From JACVRW01 sp035645115 (GTDB lineage: Bacteria > Actinomycetota > Thermoleophilia > Solirubrobacterales > Thermoleophilaceae): 19,715 bases of DNA. The DNA lies in assembly GCA_035645115.1 (NCBI GenBank), contig DASQNF010000088.1:1-19715 (forward strand), in the 5' to 3' direction. Position numbers and translations under genes: made by a program. The number at the start of each line of letters is the position of its first letter. Position 1 is the first letter of the stretch. Of this stretch, positions 1-7,706 are shown one piece after another. The notes under the pieces are model-generated. The model saw only the letters and a list, made by a program, of their open reading frames with translations. It did no database searches and was not told where the DNA came from.

Positions 1-1620
1 GGCCGGCGTCAGCGGCGGACGAGCCGGCAGACACGGGCGCCGCGCCACGGGCTGACCCGCCGCGACCTGCTGCGCCGCGGCGGCCTCGGCGCGGCGGGCG
101 CCGGCCTGCTCGGGGCCGGCGCACAGCCCGGCGCGGCGGCGGCCCAGCCCGAAGAGGACCGCCCGCCGAGTGCGCTGCTCGTGGTGCTCCCGCTGCTGCG
201 CCAGGATCACGTGGAGGCCTTCGAGAGCGGCTCGCCGGCGAAGACGCCGAAACTGGACGAGCTCGCGGGCGACTCGCTGCGCTTCGACCGCGCGATCCCG
301 GAGTCGATGCCGGCGCTGCCCGCGCGGAGGGCGCTGATCACGGGAATGCGCTCCTACCCGTTCCGCGACTGGAGGCGCACCGGAGGGCTCGCGCCGCTGC
401 CCGGGTTCAACCCGATCTGGGACCACCAGCCGATCGTCACCGAGACGCTGCGCGCGCACGGCGTCGAGACCGCGTACGTGAGCGACAACCCGATCCTGGC
501 GGGCGCGCGCTGGCCCGACGTCGTGCGCGCCGCAGACGTGTCGGCGAGCGTGCCGGGGGCGCCGGGCATCGACACCGACCTGATCCCGGCGATCCGACGC
601 CAGACGAAGGCCGCGAAGGCCAGCTTCGCGGCCGGGCTGCGCGAGCTCGAGCGGCTCGCGGACGCCGCGCCGTTCTTCCTCGCCATCGACCCGTTCGACC
701 CGCGCGCGGCGGGCGACGCGCCGCCCGTCTACGTCAAGCCGCGGGAGGTCGAGGACGAGGGACTCGGCCCGATGGACGGGAGGCTCGTGGAGCTGAACTG
801 GTCAGACGAGGACCTGGAGGGCGTGCGCTCCGCCTACTCCGACCACGTGGAGGCGGTGGACGCGCTCGTGGGCGCGCTCGTCGAGCGGATGGAGGAGCTC
901 GAGCTGCTCGACTCCACGCTGCTCGTGGCGATCGGCGACCAGGGGATCGCGCTCGGCGAGCACGACTACCTCGGCATCGCCACACCGACCTCCCACCGTC
1001 CTGCCTACGAGGTGCCGTTCCTGATCCGCCACCCGGCTGGTGAGAAGGCCGGCGACGACGTGGACTGGTACGCCACGACCCACGATGTTGCGCCCACGAT
1101 CCTCTCCTTCATGGACATCGCCATCCCCGGCAAGATGGGCGGCGAGGACCTGATGGCGCTGTTCGACGGCGTGGACGAGGAGGATCTCTACGACCGGCCC
1201 TTCAACGTGACCGCCGTGGGCTCCAACATCATCGTGCGCGACACCCGCTGGCTGATGGTGGCCGACCGCGAGGAGATCGAGCGCCGGATGTACGACGACG
1301 ACGAGGAGGTCGAGGACGACATCAAGCGCTACGACGACGTGGCCAACGAGGACACCGGCAAGCTGACCGAGCTGTCCCAGATCGCCCTGCTGGTGGCGGG
1401 CGGCACGCTGCCCGAGTTCGGGCCGGACGGCTCGCTGCGGCCGAACGTCGAGCGCGGCGACGACGACAGCGACGAAGACGGCATCCCGAATGACTTCGAC
1501 CCGATCGACAACGACGAGCCCGAGGACGGCACCGAGCCGGGCGACCTCCGGTTCGACGGTCGGATCCCCGAGGGCGGTGAGCTGCCGGTGGGCAAGCGGT
1601 CGAAGCCGCGCGCGCGATGA
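1..1620 (+). CDS. Tat-exported sulfatase-fold protein, probably catalytically dead (5' partial)
   Basis: The frame is open from the first base of the window and has no ATG/GTG before base 181, so the true start lies upstream (or is non-standard). The first 60 codons encode a twin-arginine signal, LTRRDLLRRGG, then an Ala/Gly-rich hydrophobic stretch, so the protein is probably exported by Tat. The rest has the alkaline-phosphatase/sulfatase fold: LLVVLPLLRQDH, TPKLDELAGDSLRF, ALPARRALITG (313-345), a DHVEAVDALVGALVERM helix, and GDQGIALGEHDYLG (934-975). By eye the formylglycine-forming Cys/Ser of C-x-P-S/A-R is Ala (codon 313-315), the N-terminal metal Asp is Pro (190-192), and the usual D-H pair is D-Q (937-942). 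An acidic tail DSDEDGIPNDFDPIDND (about 1468-1518) resembles a thrombospondin type-3 calcium loop. The stop overlaps the downstream transporter by ATGA. The fold is fairly sure; loss of activity is inferred. Confidence 0.75.
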   Translation, partial: GRRQRRTSRQTRAPRHGLTRRDLLRRGGLGAAGAGLLGAGAQPGAAAAQPEEDRPPSALLVVLPLLRQDHVEAFESGSPAKTPKLDELAGDSLRFDRAIPESMPALPARRALITGMRSYPFRDWRRTGGLAPLPGFNPIWDHQPIVTETLRAHGVETAYVSDNPILAGARWPDVVRAADVSASVPGAPGIDTDLIPAIRRQTKAAKASFAAGLRELERLADAAPFFLAIDPFDPRAAGDAPPVYVKPREVEDEGLGPMDGRLVELNWSDEDLEGVRSAYSDHVEAVDALVGALVERMEELELLDSTLLVAIGDQGIALGEHDYLGIATPTSHRPAYEVPFLIRHPAGEKAGDDVDWYATTHDVAPTILSFMDIAIPGKMGGEDLMALFDGVDEEDLYDRPFNVTAVGSNIIVRDTRWLMVADREEIERRMYDDDEEVEDDIKRYDDVANEDTGKLTELSQIALLVAGGTLPEFGPDGSLRPNVERGDDDSDEDGIPNDFDPIDNDEPEDGTEPGDLRFDGRIPEGGELPVGKRSKPRAR

Positions 1621-3281
1621 GCGACGCGGCCGCGGTCGTGCGCAGGAACCCGCCGGCCGAGGTCCTCTACGCCAACAAGTGGCGGATCTTCGGCGTGATG
1701 ATGATCGGCTGGGCGATGTCCCTGCTCGACGTGTCGATCGTGAACGTCTCGATCCCGGAGCTCCAGGACGAGATGTCCACCGACATCTCGACCGTCACCT
1801 GGGTCGTGAACGCCTACAACATCGTGTTCGCGGTGCTGCTCGTCTCGATGGGCCGTCTGGCCGACCAGTTCGGCCGCAGGCGCTTCTTCGTGATCGGGCT
1901 CGCGGTCTTCACGGTCGGCTCGGGCCTGTGCGCGCTGTCGTGGTCGGTCGAGTGGCTGATCGCGTTCCGCGCGATCCAGGGCGCCGGGGCCGGCATCCTC
2001 GCCCCGCTCGGCTTCGCGATGACGGTGCTCGTGTTCCCGCCCGAGCAGCGCGGCTACGGGCTTGCGCTCATCGCCGTGGTGGCGCTCGTGTCGTCCGCGC
2101 TCGGGCCGGTGCTGGGTGGCGTGCTCGTGGAGATCGCGAGCTGGCACTGGATCTTCCTGATCAACATCCCGTTCGGTGTCCTCGGCATCGTGCTGGCGCT
2201 GCGCTGGTGGCCCGAGACCTGGGACCTGAGCGCGGCGGGCAAGCAGGTTGACGTCCGCGGCATGCTGCTGCTCGGCGGCGCCGTGTTCATGCTCACGGTG
2301 GCGCTGGTCGAGGCCAATCCGTTCGGCGGCGACCTGCCGCTCTGGCTCAGCCTCATGCAGGGGGCGATCCTGCTCGGCGTCCTGTTCGCGTGGTGGGAGA
2401 GGCGCGCGCCCCACCCGATGATCACGCCGGGCCTGTTCGCCAACCGCCAGTTCCGCAACGCGAACATCGGGATGCTGTTCTTCGCCGCCGGCGCGATCGG
2501 CTCGCTGCTCCTGCTCTCGCTGATGTTCGTGAACCTCTGGGGCTACACCCAGCTCGAGGCGGCGCTCGCCATCACGCCGATGCCGCTGTGCGGCCTGCTC
2601 GCCTGGCCGTTCGTGGCCAAGGCCGCGGACACGCGCCCGCCCGGAGAGCTCGCCAAGCCCGCGCTCGTGCTGATGGCGGTGGGGATGGTGATCGTCTCGT
2701 TCATGCCCTCCACCGCCGGCGACGCCTGGGCCTACCTGCGCGTGCTGCCCGGACTCGTCCTGATTGGCGCCGGCATGGGCATTGGCTTCCCGGCTTTGAA
2801 CGTGGGTGCGATGGGCGCCGTGACCGGCCCGGAGCTCGGGCTGGCGTCGGGCGTGCTGAACACGGCGCGCCAGCTCGGCGCGGCGATCGGCGTGGCGGTG
2901 CTGATCGCCACCTTCGGCGGCGCCCTCCACGCGCACATGACCTGGTTCGCGGAGGGCGAGATCGAGGACGTGGTGGACGACTGGGAGATCCCGCTGCCGA
3001 TCGCCGGCGGGGTGATCGAGGGCACCCTGCACGACTACACCGGCGGCACCGAGGAGCGCTTCGAGCCGGGGCCAGGGTTCGACGAGGAGATCATCCGCCA
3101 GACCGCGGGCGCGGCGCGCGAGGGTTTCGCCTGGGCCTTCCGTCAGGCGGCACTGCTGGTGCTCTCGGCGCTGCCGCTCATGGGGGCGCTGCGGCGAACG
3201 CCGGCGCAGGCGCGCGCGGAGGCGATGGCGGCCATGGGCCAGGGCCCGCCGCCGCGCGATCGCCAGCTCACACCGTCCTGA
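1617..3281 (+). CDS. DHA2-family MFS drug/H+ antiporter (EmrB/QacA type)
   Basis: This 554-aa membrane protein has the length and about 14 hydrophobic segments of the DHA2 drug:H+ antiporter family, which exports hydrophobic compounds using the proton gradient. Visible motifs are D1 (LLDVSIVNVSIP, residues 36-47), motif A in loop 2-3 (GRLADQFGRRRF, 79-90) and the antiporter motif C region (ALGPVLGG, 161-168), then the WHWIFLINIPFG segment typical of DHA2. Residues 440-500 form an acidic, probably extracytoplasmic loop before the last helix, longer than in many relatives. The ATG lies inside the stop of the sulfatase-fold gene (ATGA), so the two genes are very likely co-transcribed and translationally coupled. 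The family is clear; the substrate is unknown. The stop codon sits inside the terminator hairpin at 3275-3313. Confidence 0.9.
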   Translation: MSDAAAVVRRNPPAEVLYANKWRIFGVMMIGWAMSLLDVSIVNVSIPELQDEMSTDISTVTWVVNAYNIVFAVLLVSMGRLADQFGRRRFFVIGLAVFTVGSGLCALSWSVEWLIAFRAIQGAGAGILAPLGFAMTVLVFPPEQRGYGLALIAVVALVSSALGPVLGGVLVEIASWHWIFLINIPFGVLGIVLALRWWPETWDLSAAGKQVDVRGMLLLGGAVFMLTVALVEANPFGGDLPLWLSLMQGAILLGVLFAWWERRAPHPMITPGLFANRQFRNANIGMLFFAAGAIGSLLLLSLMFVNLWGYTQLEAALAITPMPLCGLLAWPFVAKAADTRPPGELAKPALVLMAVGMVIVSFMPSTAGDAWAYLRVLPGLVLIGAGMGIGFPALNVGAMGAVTGPELGLASGVLNTARQLGAAIGVAVLIATFGGALHAHMTWFAEGEIEDVVDDWEIPLPIAGGVIEGTLHDYTGGTEERFEPGPGFDEEIIRQTAGAAREGFAWAFRQAALLVLSALPLMGALRRTPAQARAEAMAAMGQGPPPRDRQLTPS

Positions 3282-3313
3282 CTTGCCCCTCCATGGGCGG
3301 GGAAAGTCAGGAC
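3275..3313. terminator. Bidirectional terminator hairpin containing both convergent stop codons
   Basis: GTCCTGACTTGCCCC (3275-3289) pairs with GGGGAAAGTCAGGAC (3299-3313): 14 of 15 positions match, with a 9-nt loop (3290-3298). The transporter TGA (3279-3281) pairs exactly with the reversed TGA of the PHP-CysC gene (TCA, 3307-3309). There is no U-tract, which is common in GC-rich actinobacteria. Its position between convergent genes 25 bp apart fits termination from both sides. Confidence 0.75.
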
Positions 3314-4746
3314 AGTACGGTCGCCACGGGCTCGCCCAGCCGCTCCTGCACGAACGCGACGAGGCGCTCGGCCGAGCGCTCGGGCGCCTCGGCCTCGGTC
3401 TCGAGCACGATCTCAGGCGCGAGCGGATCCTCATAGGGATCGGAGACGCCGGTGAAGCTCGGGATTTCCCCGGCGCGGGCGCGCGCGTAGAGGCCCTTCA
3501 CGTCGCGCTCCTCGCAGGCCGCGACAGACGCGCGCACGTGCACCTCCACGAAGCGCTCGCCCATCCGGGCGCGGGCCTCGTCCCGAACCGCCCGGTAGGG
3601 CGACACCGCCGCCACGAACGTGATCACGCCGTTGCGCGAGAGCAGGTCGGCCACCCACGCGATCCGGCGGTTGTTTGTCGCGCGGTCCTCGCGGCTGAAG
3701 CCGAGGCCGGCGCACAGGTTCTGGCGAACGTCGTCGCCGTCGAGCACCTCCACGCGGTGGCCGAGGTCCCGGAGCCGGCCGGCGGCCATGCGCCCGACGG
3801 TGGACTTGCCGGACCCCGACAGCCCGGTGAGCCAGAAGCAAAGCCCGGCGCCATCGCGCGCCGGCGCGGCGAGCGTGCCGTGCGCGATCGGGCCGAGGTT
3901 CGGCTCGCGCCCGTGCAGCCGGTGCGCGCGGAAGCGGCTGAACAGGCGGTGCTCCGGCCCGTGGTAGTCCGACGACCCGGTGGCGAGCAGGCCGAGGTCC
4001 GCGCAGCGGTCGGCCAGCAGCAGGGTCTGGCGCTCGCTGTGCGAGGCGTAGAAGACCTCCACGCCGTCGAGGCCGGCGGCGCGGTAGCGCTCTATCGCGG
4101 CGATCACCTCGTCCTCGTGCTCGATGTCCCAGAAGGGATGGGCCCAGACCGCCACCCCGGCAGCGTCGTGGATCCAGCCGATCGCCTCCTCGACCGTGGG
4201 GTGCGTGCGCGCCACGTAGCCGGGCTTGCCCTGGATCAGGTAGGCCGCGATGAACGACGACACGTCGGTGTGGCCCTCCTCCGCAAGCCGCGCCGCGTTG
4301 GCCGGATGCGCGAGCACGGCCGCGGCCAGGTGCGGGCGCCCCACCGGCTTGCCGGCCGCCTTGCGCGCCTCTATCGGCGCCGGGTCAACGCCGAAGCCCA
4401 GCGTGGCGAGGCGCGCGGCCATCGCCTCGGCGCGGCGCTCGCGGTCGGCGCGGGCGGCGAGCAGCCGCTCGCCGAGCCGCGGGCTGCGGTGGTCGATCCC
4501 GTAGCCGAGCACGTGCAGGTCCTCGTATCCGCCATCCACCGCGGAGACCTCCACGGCGGGCACCACGCGCACGCCATGGAGCGCGCCGGCGGCGAGCGCC
4601 TCCTCCACGCCGTCCACCGTGTCGTGGTCGGACAGCGCCAGCAGCTCCACACCGGCGCGCGCCGCGTTCTCCACCACCTCTGCGGCCGGCAGCGCGCCAT
4701 CGGAGTGCAGCGAGTGCGACTGGAGGTCGAAGGCGGGGGCGCTCAC
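3307..4746 (-). CDS. PHP-domain phosphoesterase fused to adenylylsulfate (APS) kinase
   Basis: This 479-aa two-domain protein starts at a GTG. Residues 1 to about 290 are a PHP metal-dependent phosphoesterase of the YciV/TrpH type: DLQSHSLHSDG (7-17), SDHDT (39-43), Glu66, His78, WAHP with His203, and SSDYHG with Asp260/His262. Motif I has Gln9 where most PHP proteins have the first His of H-x-H. Residues about 302-479 are a complete APS kinase: P-loop GLSGSGKS (308-315), LDGDDVRQNL (335-344), FSREDRATNNRR (350-361), KGLYARARAG (417-426) and FTGVSDPYEDP (431-441). APS kinase makes PAPS from APS and ATP. Some YciV-type PHP enzymes remove the 3' phosphate from 3',5'-bisphosphates such as PAP, the product left after sulfate transfer. 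The fusion may therefore pair PAPS synthesis with PAP recycling; this is inference. It lies 39 nt after the P5CDH gene and has its own possible -10. Confidence 0.88.
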   Translation of the reverse strand: MSAPAFDLQSHSLHSDGALPAAEVVENAARAGVELLALSDHDTVDGVEEALAAGALHGVRVVPAVEVSAVDGGYEDLHVLGYGIDHRSPRLGERLLAARADRERRAEAMAARLATLGFGVDPAPIEARKAAGKPVGRPHLAAAVLAHPANAARLAEEGHTDVSSFIAAYLIQGKPGYVARTHPTVEEAIGWIHDAAGVAVWAHPFWDIEHEDEVIAAIERYRAAGLDGVEVFYASHSERQTLLLADRCADLGLLATGSSDYHGPEHRLFSRFRAHRLHGREPNLGPIAHGTLAAPARDGAGLCFWLTGLSGSGKSTVGRMAAGRLRDLGHRVEVLDGDDVRQNLCAGLGFSREDRATNNRRIAWVADLLSRNGVITFVAAVSPYRAVRDEARARMGERFVEVHVRASVAACEERDVKGLYARARAGEIPSFTGVSDPYEDPLAPEIVLETEAEAPERSAERLVAFVQERLGEPVATVLS

Positions 4747-4755
4747 GGCGCCCTC

Positions 4756-4761
4756 AGGATA
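4756..4761 (-). promoter_or_regulatory. Possible -10 element (TATCCT) for the PHP-CysC gene
   Basis: On the minus strand TATCCT is followed by 9 nt and the GTG start at 4746. It lies in the 39-nt gap after the P5CDH stop, so the fusion gene may be transcribed alone as well as from upstream. There is no clear -35 and no Shine-Dalgarno sequence. Confidence 0.45.
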
Positions 4762-4785
4762 GGGAAGAGGGCAGGCGCGACGGCG

Positions 4786-6351
4786 TCATTCCACGGGGAT
4801 CCCGTGGCGCATCGTGTTCTCCGTGAGCACCCGCGGCTCCACGAACTGGAGCAGGTAGTCGGGCCCGCCCGCCTTGGAGCCGACCCCCGAGCGGCGGTTG
4901 CCGCCGAACGGCTGGCGACCCACCATCGCCCCGGTGATGCCGCGGTTCACATACAGGTTCCCCACGGGCAACCGACCCGCCACGTACTCGACGGTGGCCG
5001 GACTGCGCGAGAAGAGGCCGCCGGTGAGCGCGAAGGGCAGCTCCTCGATGATCTCGCAGGCGTGCTCGATCGAGCGCACGCGGGTGGCCGCCAGGAGCGG
5101 CCCGAAGATCTCCTCGCGTACGACCGGCGAGTCGTCGGGGAGGTCGGCCGCCACCGTGGGCGGGCAGAACCAGCCCTCGCCGGGAACCCGCTCGGCGCGC
5201 GTGACCACCCCGGCGGACGCCAGCTCGCCGTAGCGGAGCACCCGCTGCTGCGAGTCCTCGTCGATCACCGGCGGGACCTCTGTGGCGAAGCTCGCGGCCT
5301 GGCCCACGTCGAGCACCCGCACGGCGCCCGCCAGCCGCTCGAGCAGCGTGTCGGCGATCGCCTCGTGCACGAGCAGGCGGGCGGCGGCCGAGCACTTCTG
5401 CCCGGCATAGCCGAAGGCCGAGTGGATCAGCTCCGGCACGACGTCGTCGAGGTCGGCGTCCGAGTCCACGATCACGCAGTTCTTGCCGCCCATCTCGGAG
5501 ACGACGCGCTTGACGTGCCCCTGCTCGTCGGGCGTCTCGGCCGCGGCCCGCAGGATCTCGAGCCCGACCGCGCTCGAGCCGGTGAAGGCGATCACGTGCA
5601 CGCGCGGGTCGCGCACGAGCGCCGCGCCCACCTCGCCGAAGCCGGGCACGAGCGCGAGCGCGTCGCGCGGCACGCCCGCCTCGTGCAGCGTCTCCACGAG
5701 CACGCCCGCCGAGGCGGGCGACTGCTCCGCCGGCTTGAGCACCGCGGCGTTGCCGGCCGCGAGCGCCGCGGCGGTCATCCCGCAGGGGATCGCGAGCGGG
5801 AAGTTCCAGGGGGAGATCACCGCCGTCACGCCGCGCGGCGCGTATCGCATCGTGTTGCGCTCGCCCGGCGCCTGCACGAGCTCGCGACCTCGCTCGAGCT
5901 CGAGCGCGTCCAGGGCGTAGTACTCGAGGAAGTCGATCGCCTCGCACACGTCGCCGTCCGCCTCGCGCCACGGCTTGGCGCACTCGCGCACCTGGAGCGC
6001 GGCCAGCTCGAGCCGGCGCGCGCGCAGGCCGGCGGCGGCGCGGCGGAGCACGTCGGCGCGCTCGGCCGCACTGCGGGCGCTCCACTCGCGAAAGCCGCGC
6101 GTGGCGCTCTCGACAGCGGCCTCGGCGTCGGCGGCCGACCCGCGCCCCGCGGTGGCCACCACCCGCGTCGGGTTGCCCGGGTCGGTGGACTCGAACCCGC
6201 TCGCGGCGCCGCGCTCGCCGCCCACCAGGATCGGCACCTCAAGCGGCAGCCGCGCGTCGAGCTCGCGGAGCGCGTCCAGCAGGGACTCGCGCGCCGGCGC
6301 CCGCCGCAGCTCCAGGATCGGCTCGTTGCGGAATGTCGCCGTGGCGCTCAC
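4786..6351 (-). CDS. L-glutamate gamma-semialdehyde (1-pyrroline-5-carboxylate) dehydrogenase
   Basis: This 521-aa member of the aldehyde dehydrogenase superfamily has the usual length of a stand-alone P5C dehydrogenase (RocA/PruA/PutA C-terminal type). It oxidises glutamate-gamma-semialdehyde to glutamate with NAD+. Visible motifs are ISPWNFPLAIPCG (179-191), NAAVLKP (201-207), FTGSSAVG in the cofactor fold (256-263), SEMGGKN with catalytic Glu286, AGQKCSAAARL with catalytic Cys320, REEIFGPLL, and PFGGNRRSGVGSKAGGPDYL near the C terminus, which is typical of P5CDH. The GTG start overlaps the proline dehydrogenase stop by GTGA (6348-6351), so the two are translationally coupled. The linkage to PRODH settles the substrate over other aldehyde dehydrogenases. 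Confidence 0.93.
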   Translation of the reverse strand: MSATATFRNEPILELRRAPARESLLDALRELDARLPLEVPILVGGERGAASGFESTDPGNPTRVVATAGRGSAADAEAAVESATRGFREWSARSAAERADVLRRAAAGLRARRLELAALQVRECAKPWREADGDVCEAIDFLEYYALDALELERGRELVQAPGERNTMRYAPRGVTAVISPWNFPLAIPCGMTAAALAAGNAAVLKPAEQSPASAGVLVETLHEAGVPRDALALVPGFGEVGAALVRDPRVHVIAFTGSSAVGLEILRAAAETPDEQGHVKRVVSEMGGKNCVIVDSDADLDDVVPELIHSAFGYAGQKCSAAARLLVHEAIADTLLERLAGAVRVLDVGQAASFATEVPPVIDEDSQQRVLRYGELASAGVVTRAERVPGEGWFCPPTVAADLPDDSPVVREEIFGPLLAATRVRSIEHACEIIEELPFALTGGLFSRSPATVEYVAGRLPVGNLYVNRGITGAMVGRQPFGGNRRSGVGSKAGGPDYLLQFVEPRVLTENTMRHGIPVE

Positions 6352-7673
6352 GGCGCCGCCAGCAGCTCGTCGATCGGCACGCCGCGCTGCTGGTCCCCGA
6401 GGAAGGACTCATTCGAGGTGTTCTCGAGCAGGCGCCGCACGAGGTAGGCCATGCCCGCGACCATGTCGCCCACCGGGCAGTAGATGCGCACGCGCAGGCC
6501 GAGGTCGGCAAGCGCCGCGGCGAGCTCGTCGCCGAGCCCGCGCAGCACCTGCAGCTCCAGGTCGCGGTCCTCGCGGCCGAGCTCGCGGGCCGCAGCCACC
6601 GCGTGGGCCACCGAGCGCAGGTTGTGAGATGCGATCGCCGGCCGGACGTGCGGCCATGCGCCGAGCAGCTCGCGGGTGAGCCGCTCGAAGTTGCGGTCCG
6701 AGTCGCGCTTCTGCTCGAACACCGGCGGCGTCCAACCGTGCTGCCGGGCGTCCACCACCTCGTGGTCCCAGTAGGCGCCCTTCACGAGCCGCACCACGAC
6801 CGGGTGCGCCCGCTCGCTCGTGCGCGCCCAGTCGATCACGCGCGCGAGCTGCTGCGGGGACTCGCGCAGGTAGGCCTGGATGACCACCCCGGTGGAGGGG
6901 CCCTCGCGCAGCTCAGGCTCGTCGAGCAGGTCGAACACGAGGCCGAAGGTGGCCTCGAGCGTGTCCACCGACTCCATGTCGATGTGCAGGTGCGCGCCGA
7001 GCTCCTTCGCTCGAAGCAGGAGCGGGCGCATCCTGCGCGCGGCGTCCTCGGCGCCCACCTCGGGCGCCTCCGGGCGCAGCAGCGGGCTGAGCGCGGACAC
7101 CTTCACCGACAGGTTCACGCGCGGCAGCGGACCGAGCGAGTCGTGCTCGAGCACGGAGCGCGGGGGCCAAGACGGCGCGGCCGCGGCGAGCGTCTCGAGC
7201 GCGTCGGCGCAGCGCTCTGCGTAGCGGTCGGCCTCGGCCTGCGTGACCGTGGCCTCCCCGAGCAGGTCGAGCGAGACGGCGGCGCCGTGCTCCCAGAGGT
7301 TACGTATCGAGCGCACGCCGTCCTTCGGTGTCTCTCCGACGATGAAGCGATGGGCCATGCGCCGCACGCCGGTGGCCGCCGCGGCGCCGAGCGCCGCCCG
7401 CCCCGTCTTCGTCCCCGACATGCGCATGGCAGCGGCGATCGGCGGCGGGTGGTCGTCGACCTCGTCCAGGTAGTCCGCGAGGTGGCGGGCGAGGTCGTCG
7501 AGGGAGCGGCAGGCCGGGGTCACGTCCACGAAGCGGAACAGGGCCGCCCGCAGCTCCGCATCCTGGGAGGCGAGCTCCATCGCCTTGTCGTCGAGCGCCC
7601 GCAGCGGGTGACGGGACTTCCCGGGAAATGCCGCGTGGATCGAGCGGCCCACTCGTTGCAACTCAGCCTCCAC
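6348..7673 (-). CDS. Proline dehydrogenase
   Basis: This 441-aa FAD-dependent enzyme oxidises proline to 1-pyrroline-5-carboxylate, passing electrons to the respiratory chain. It has the PRODH TIM-barrel motifs: SLDLLGEATVT (134-144), NLSVKVSAL (187-195), HIDMES (230-235), VIQAYLR (264-270), VRLVKGAYWD (294-303), SHNLRSV (349-355), QVLRGLGDEL (375-384), and YCPVGDMVAGMAYLVRRLLEN with TSNESFL (398-425), the substrate-binding region. I chose GTG 7673 because TACGTT lies exactly 6 nt upstream, the spacing seen at other leaderless genes here; GTG 7652 is the alternative. The open frame continues upstream on the minus strand through the PhoD gene, but that is antisense shadow. The pair matches PutA split into two proteins. 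No PutR-like regulator is nearby. Confidence 0.93.
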   Translation of the reverse strand: MEAELQRVGRSIHAAFPGKSRHPLRALDDKAMELASQDAELRAALFRFVDVTPACRSLDDLARHLADYLDEVDDHPPPIAAAMRMSGTKTGRAALGAAAATGVRRMAHRFIVGETPKDGVRSIRNLWEHGAAVSLDLLGEATVTQAEADRYAERCADALETLAAAAPSWPPRSVLEHDSLGPLPRVNLSVKVSALSPLLRPEAPEVGAEDAARRMRPLLLRAKELGAHLHIDMESVDTLEATFGLVFDLLDEPELREGPSTGVVIQAYLRESPQQLARVIDWARTSERAHPVVVRLVKGAYWDHEVVDARQHGWTPPVFEQKRDSDRNFERLTRELLGAWPHVRPAIASHNLRSVAHAVAAARELGREDRDLELQVLRGLGDELAAALADLGLRVRIYCPVGDMVAGMAYLVRRLLENTSNESFLGDQQRGVPIDELLAAP

Positions 7674-7679
7674 GCGGAC

Positions 7680-7685
7680 AACGTA
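7680..7685 (-). promoter_or_regulatory. -10 element (TACGTT) of the proline dehydrogenase gene, leaderless
   Basis: TACGTT on the minus strand is followed by 6 nt and the GTG at 7673, which puts the expected transcription start on the first base of the start codon. It is part of a 33-bp divergent promoter region shared with the PhoD gene. Confidence 0.6.
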
Positions 7686-7694
7686 GCGCGTGAC

Positions 7695-7700
7695 TACCCT
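7695..7700 (+). promoter_or_regulatory. -10 element (TACCCT) of the PhoD gene, leaderless
   Basis: TACCCT, then GCGCCC, then ATG at 7707. The same hexamer and spacing recur at 17236-17241. There is no Shine-Dalgarno sequence. It sits 9 bp from the opposing -10 at 7680-7685. Confidence 0.65.
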
Positions 7701-7706
7701 GCGCCC

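Noticed and set aside
1329..3434. Long open frame on the minus strand opposite the sulfatase-fold and transporter genes
   Set aside because: It is Arg/His/Glu-rich low-complexity translation with no family motif, lying antisense to two well-supported genes. It is an effect of high GC on stop-codon frequency.
6348..6351. Possibility that PRODH and P5CDH are one PutA protein broken by a frameshift
   Set aside because: The GTGA overlap, complete domain ends and normal stand-alone lengths (441 and 521 aa) fit two separate genes, the usual form in Gram-positive bacteria.
3283..6447. Over 1000-codon open frame on the plus strand opposite PHP-CysC and P5CDH
   Set aside because: Its composition (Arg, Ala, His, Val) and lack of motifs mark it as antisense shadow of genes with clear catalytic residues.
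6333..7706. Upstream extension of the PhoD frame
   Set aside because: It is antisense to proline dehydrogenase, and the PhoD family begins at the ATG at 7707 directly after a -10 element.
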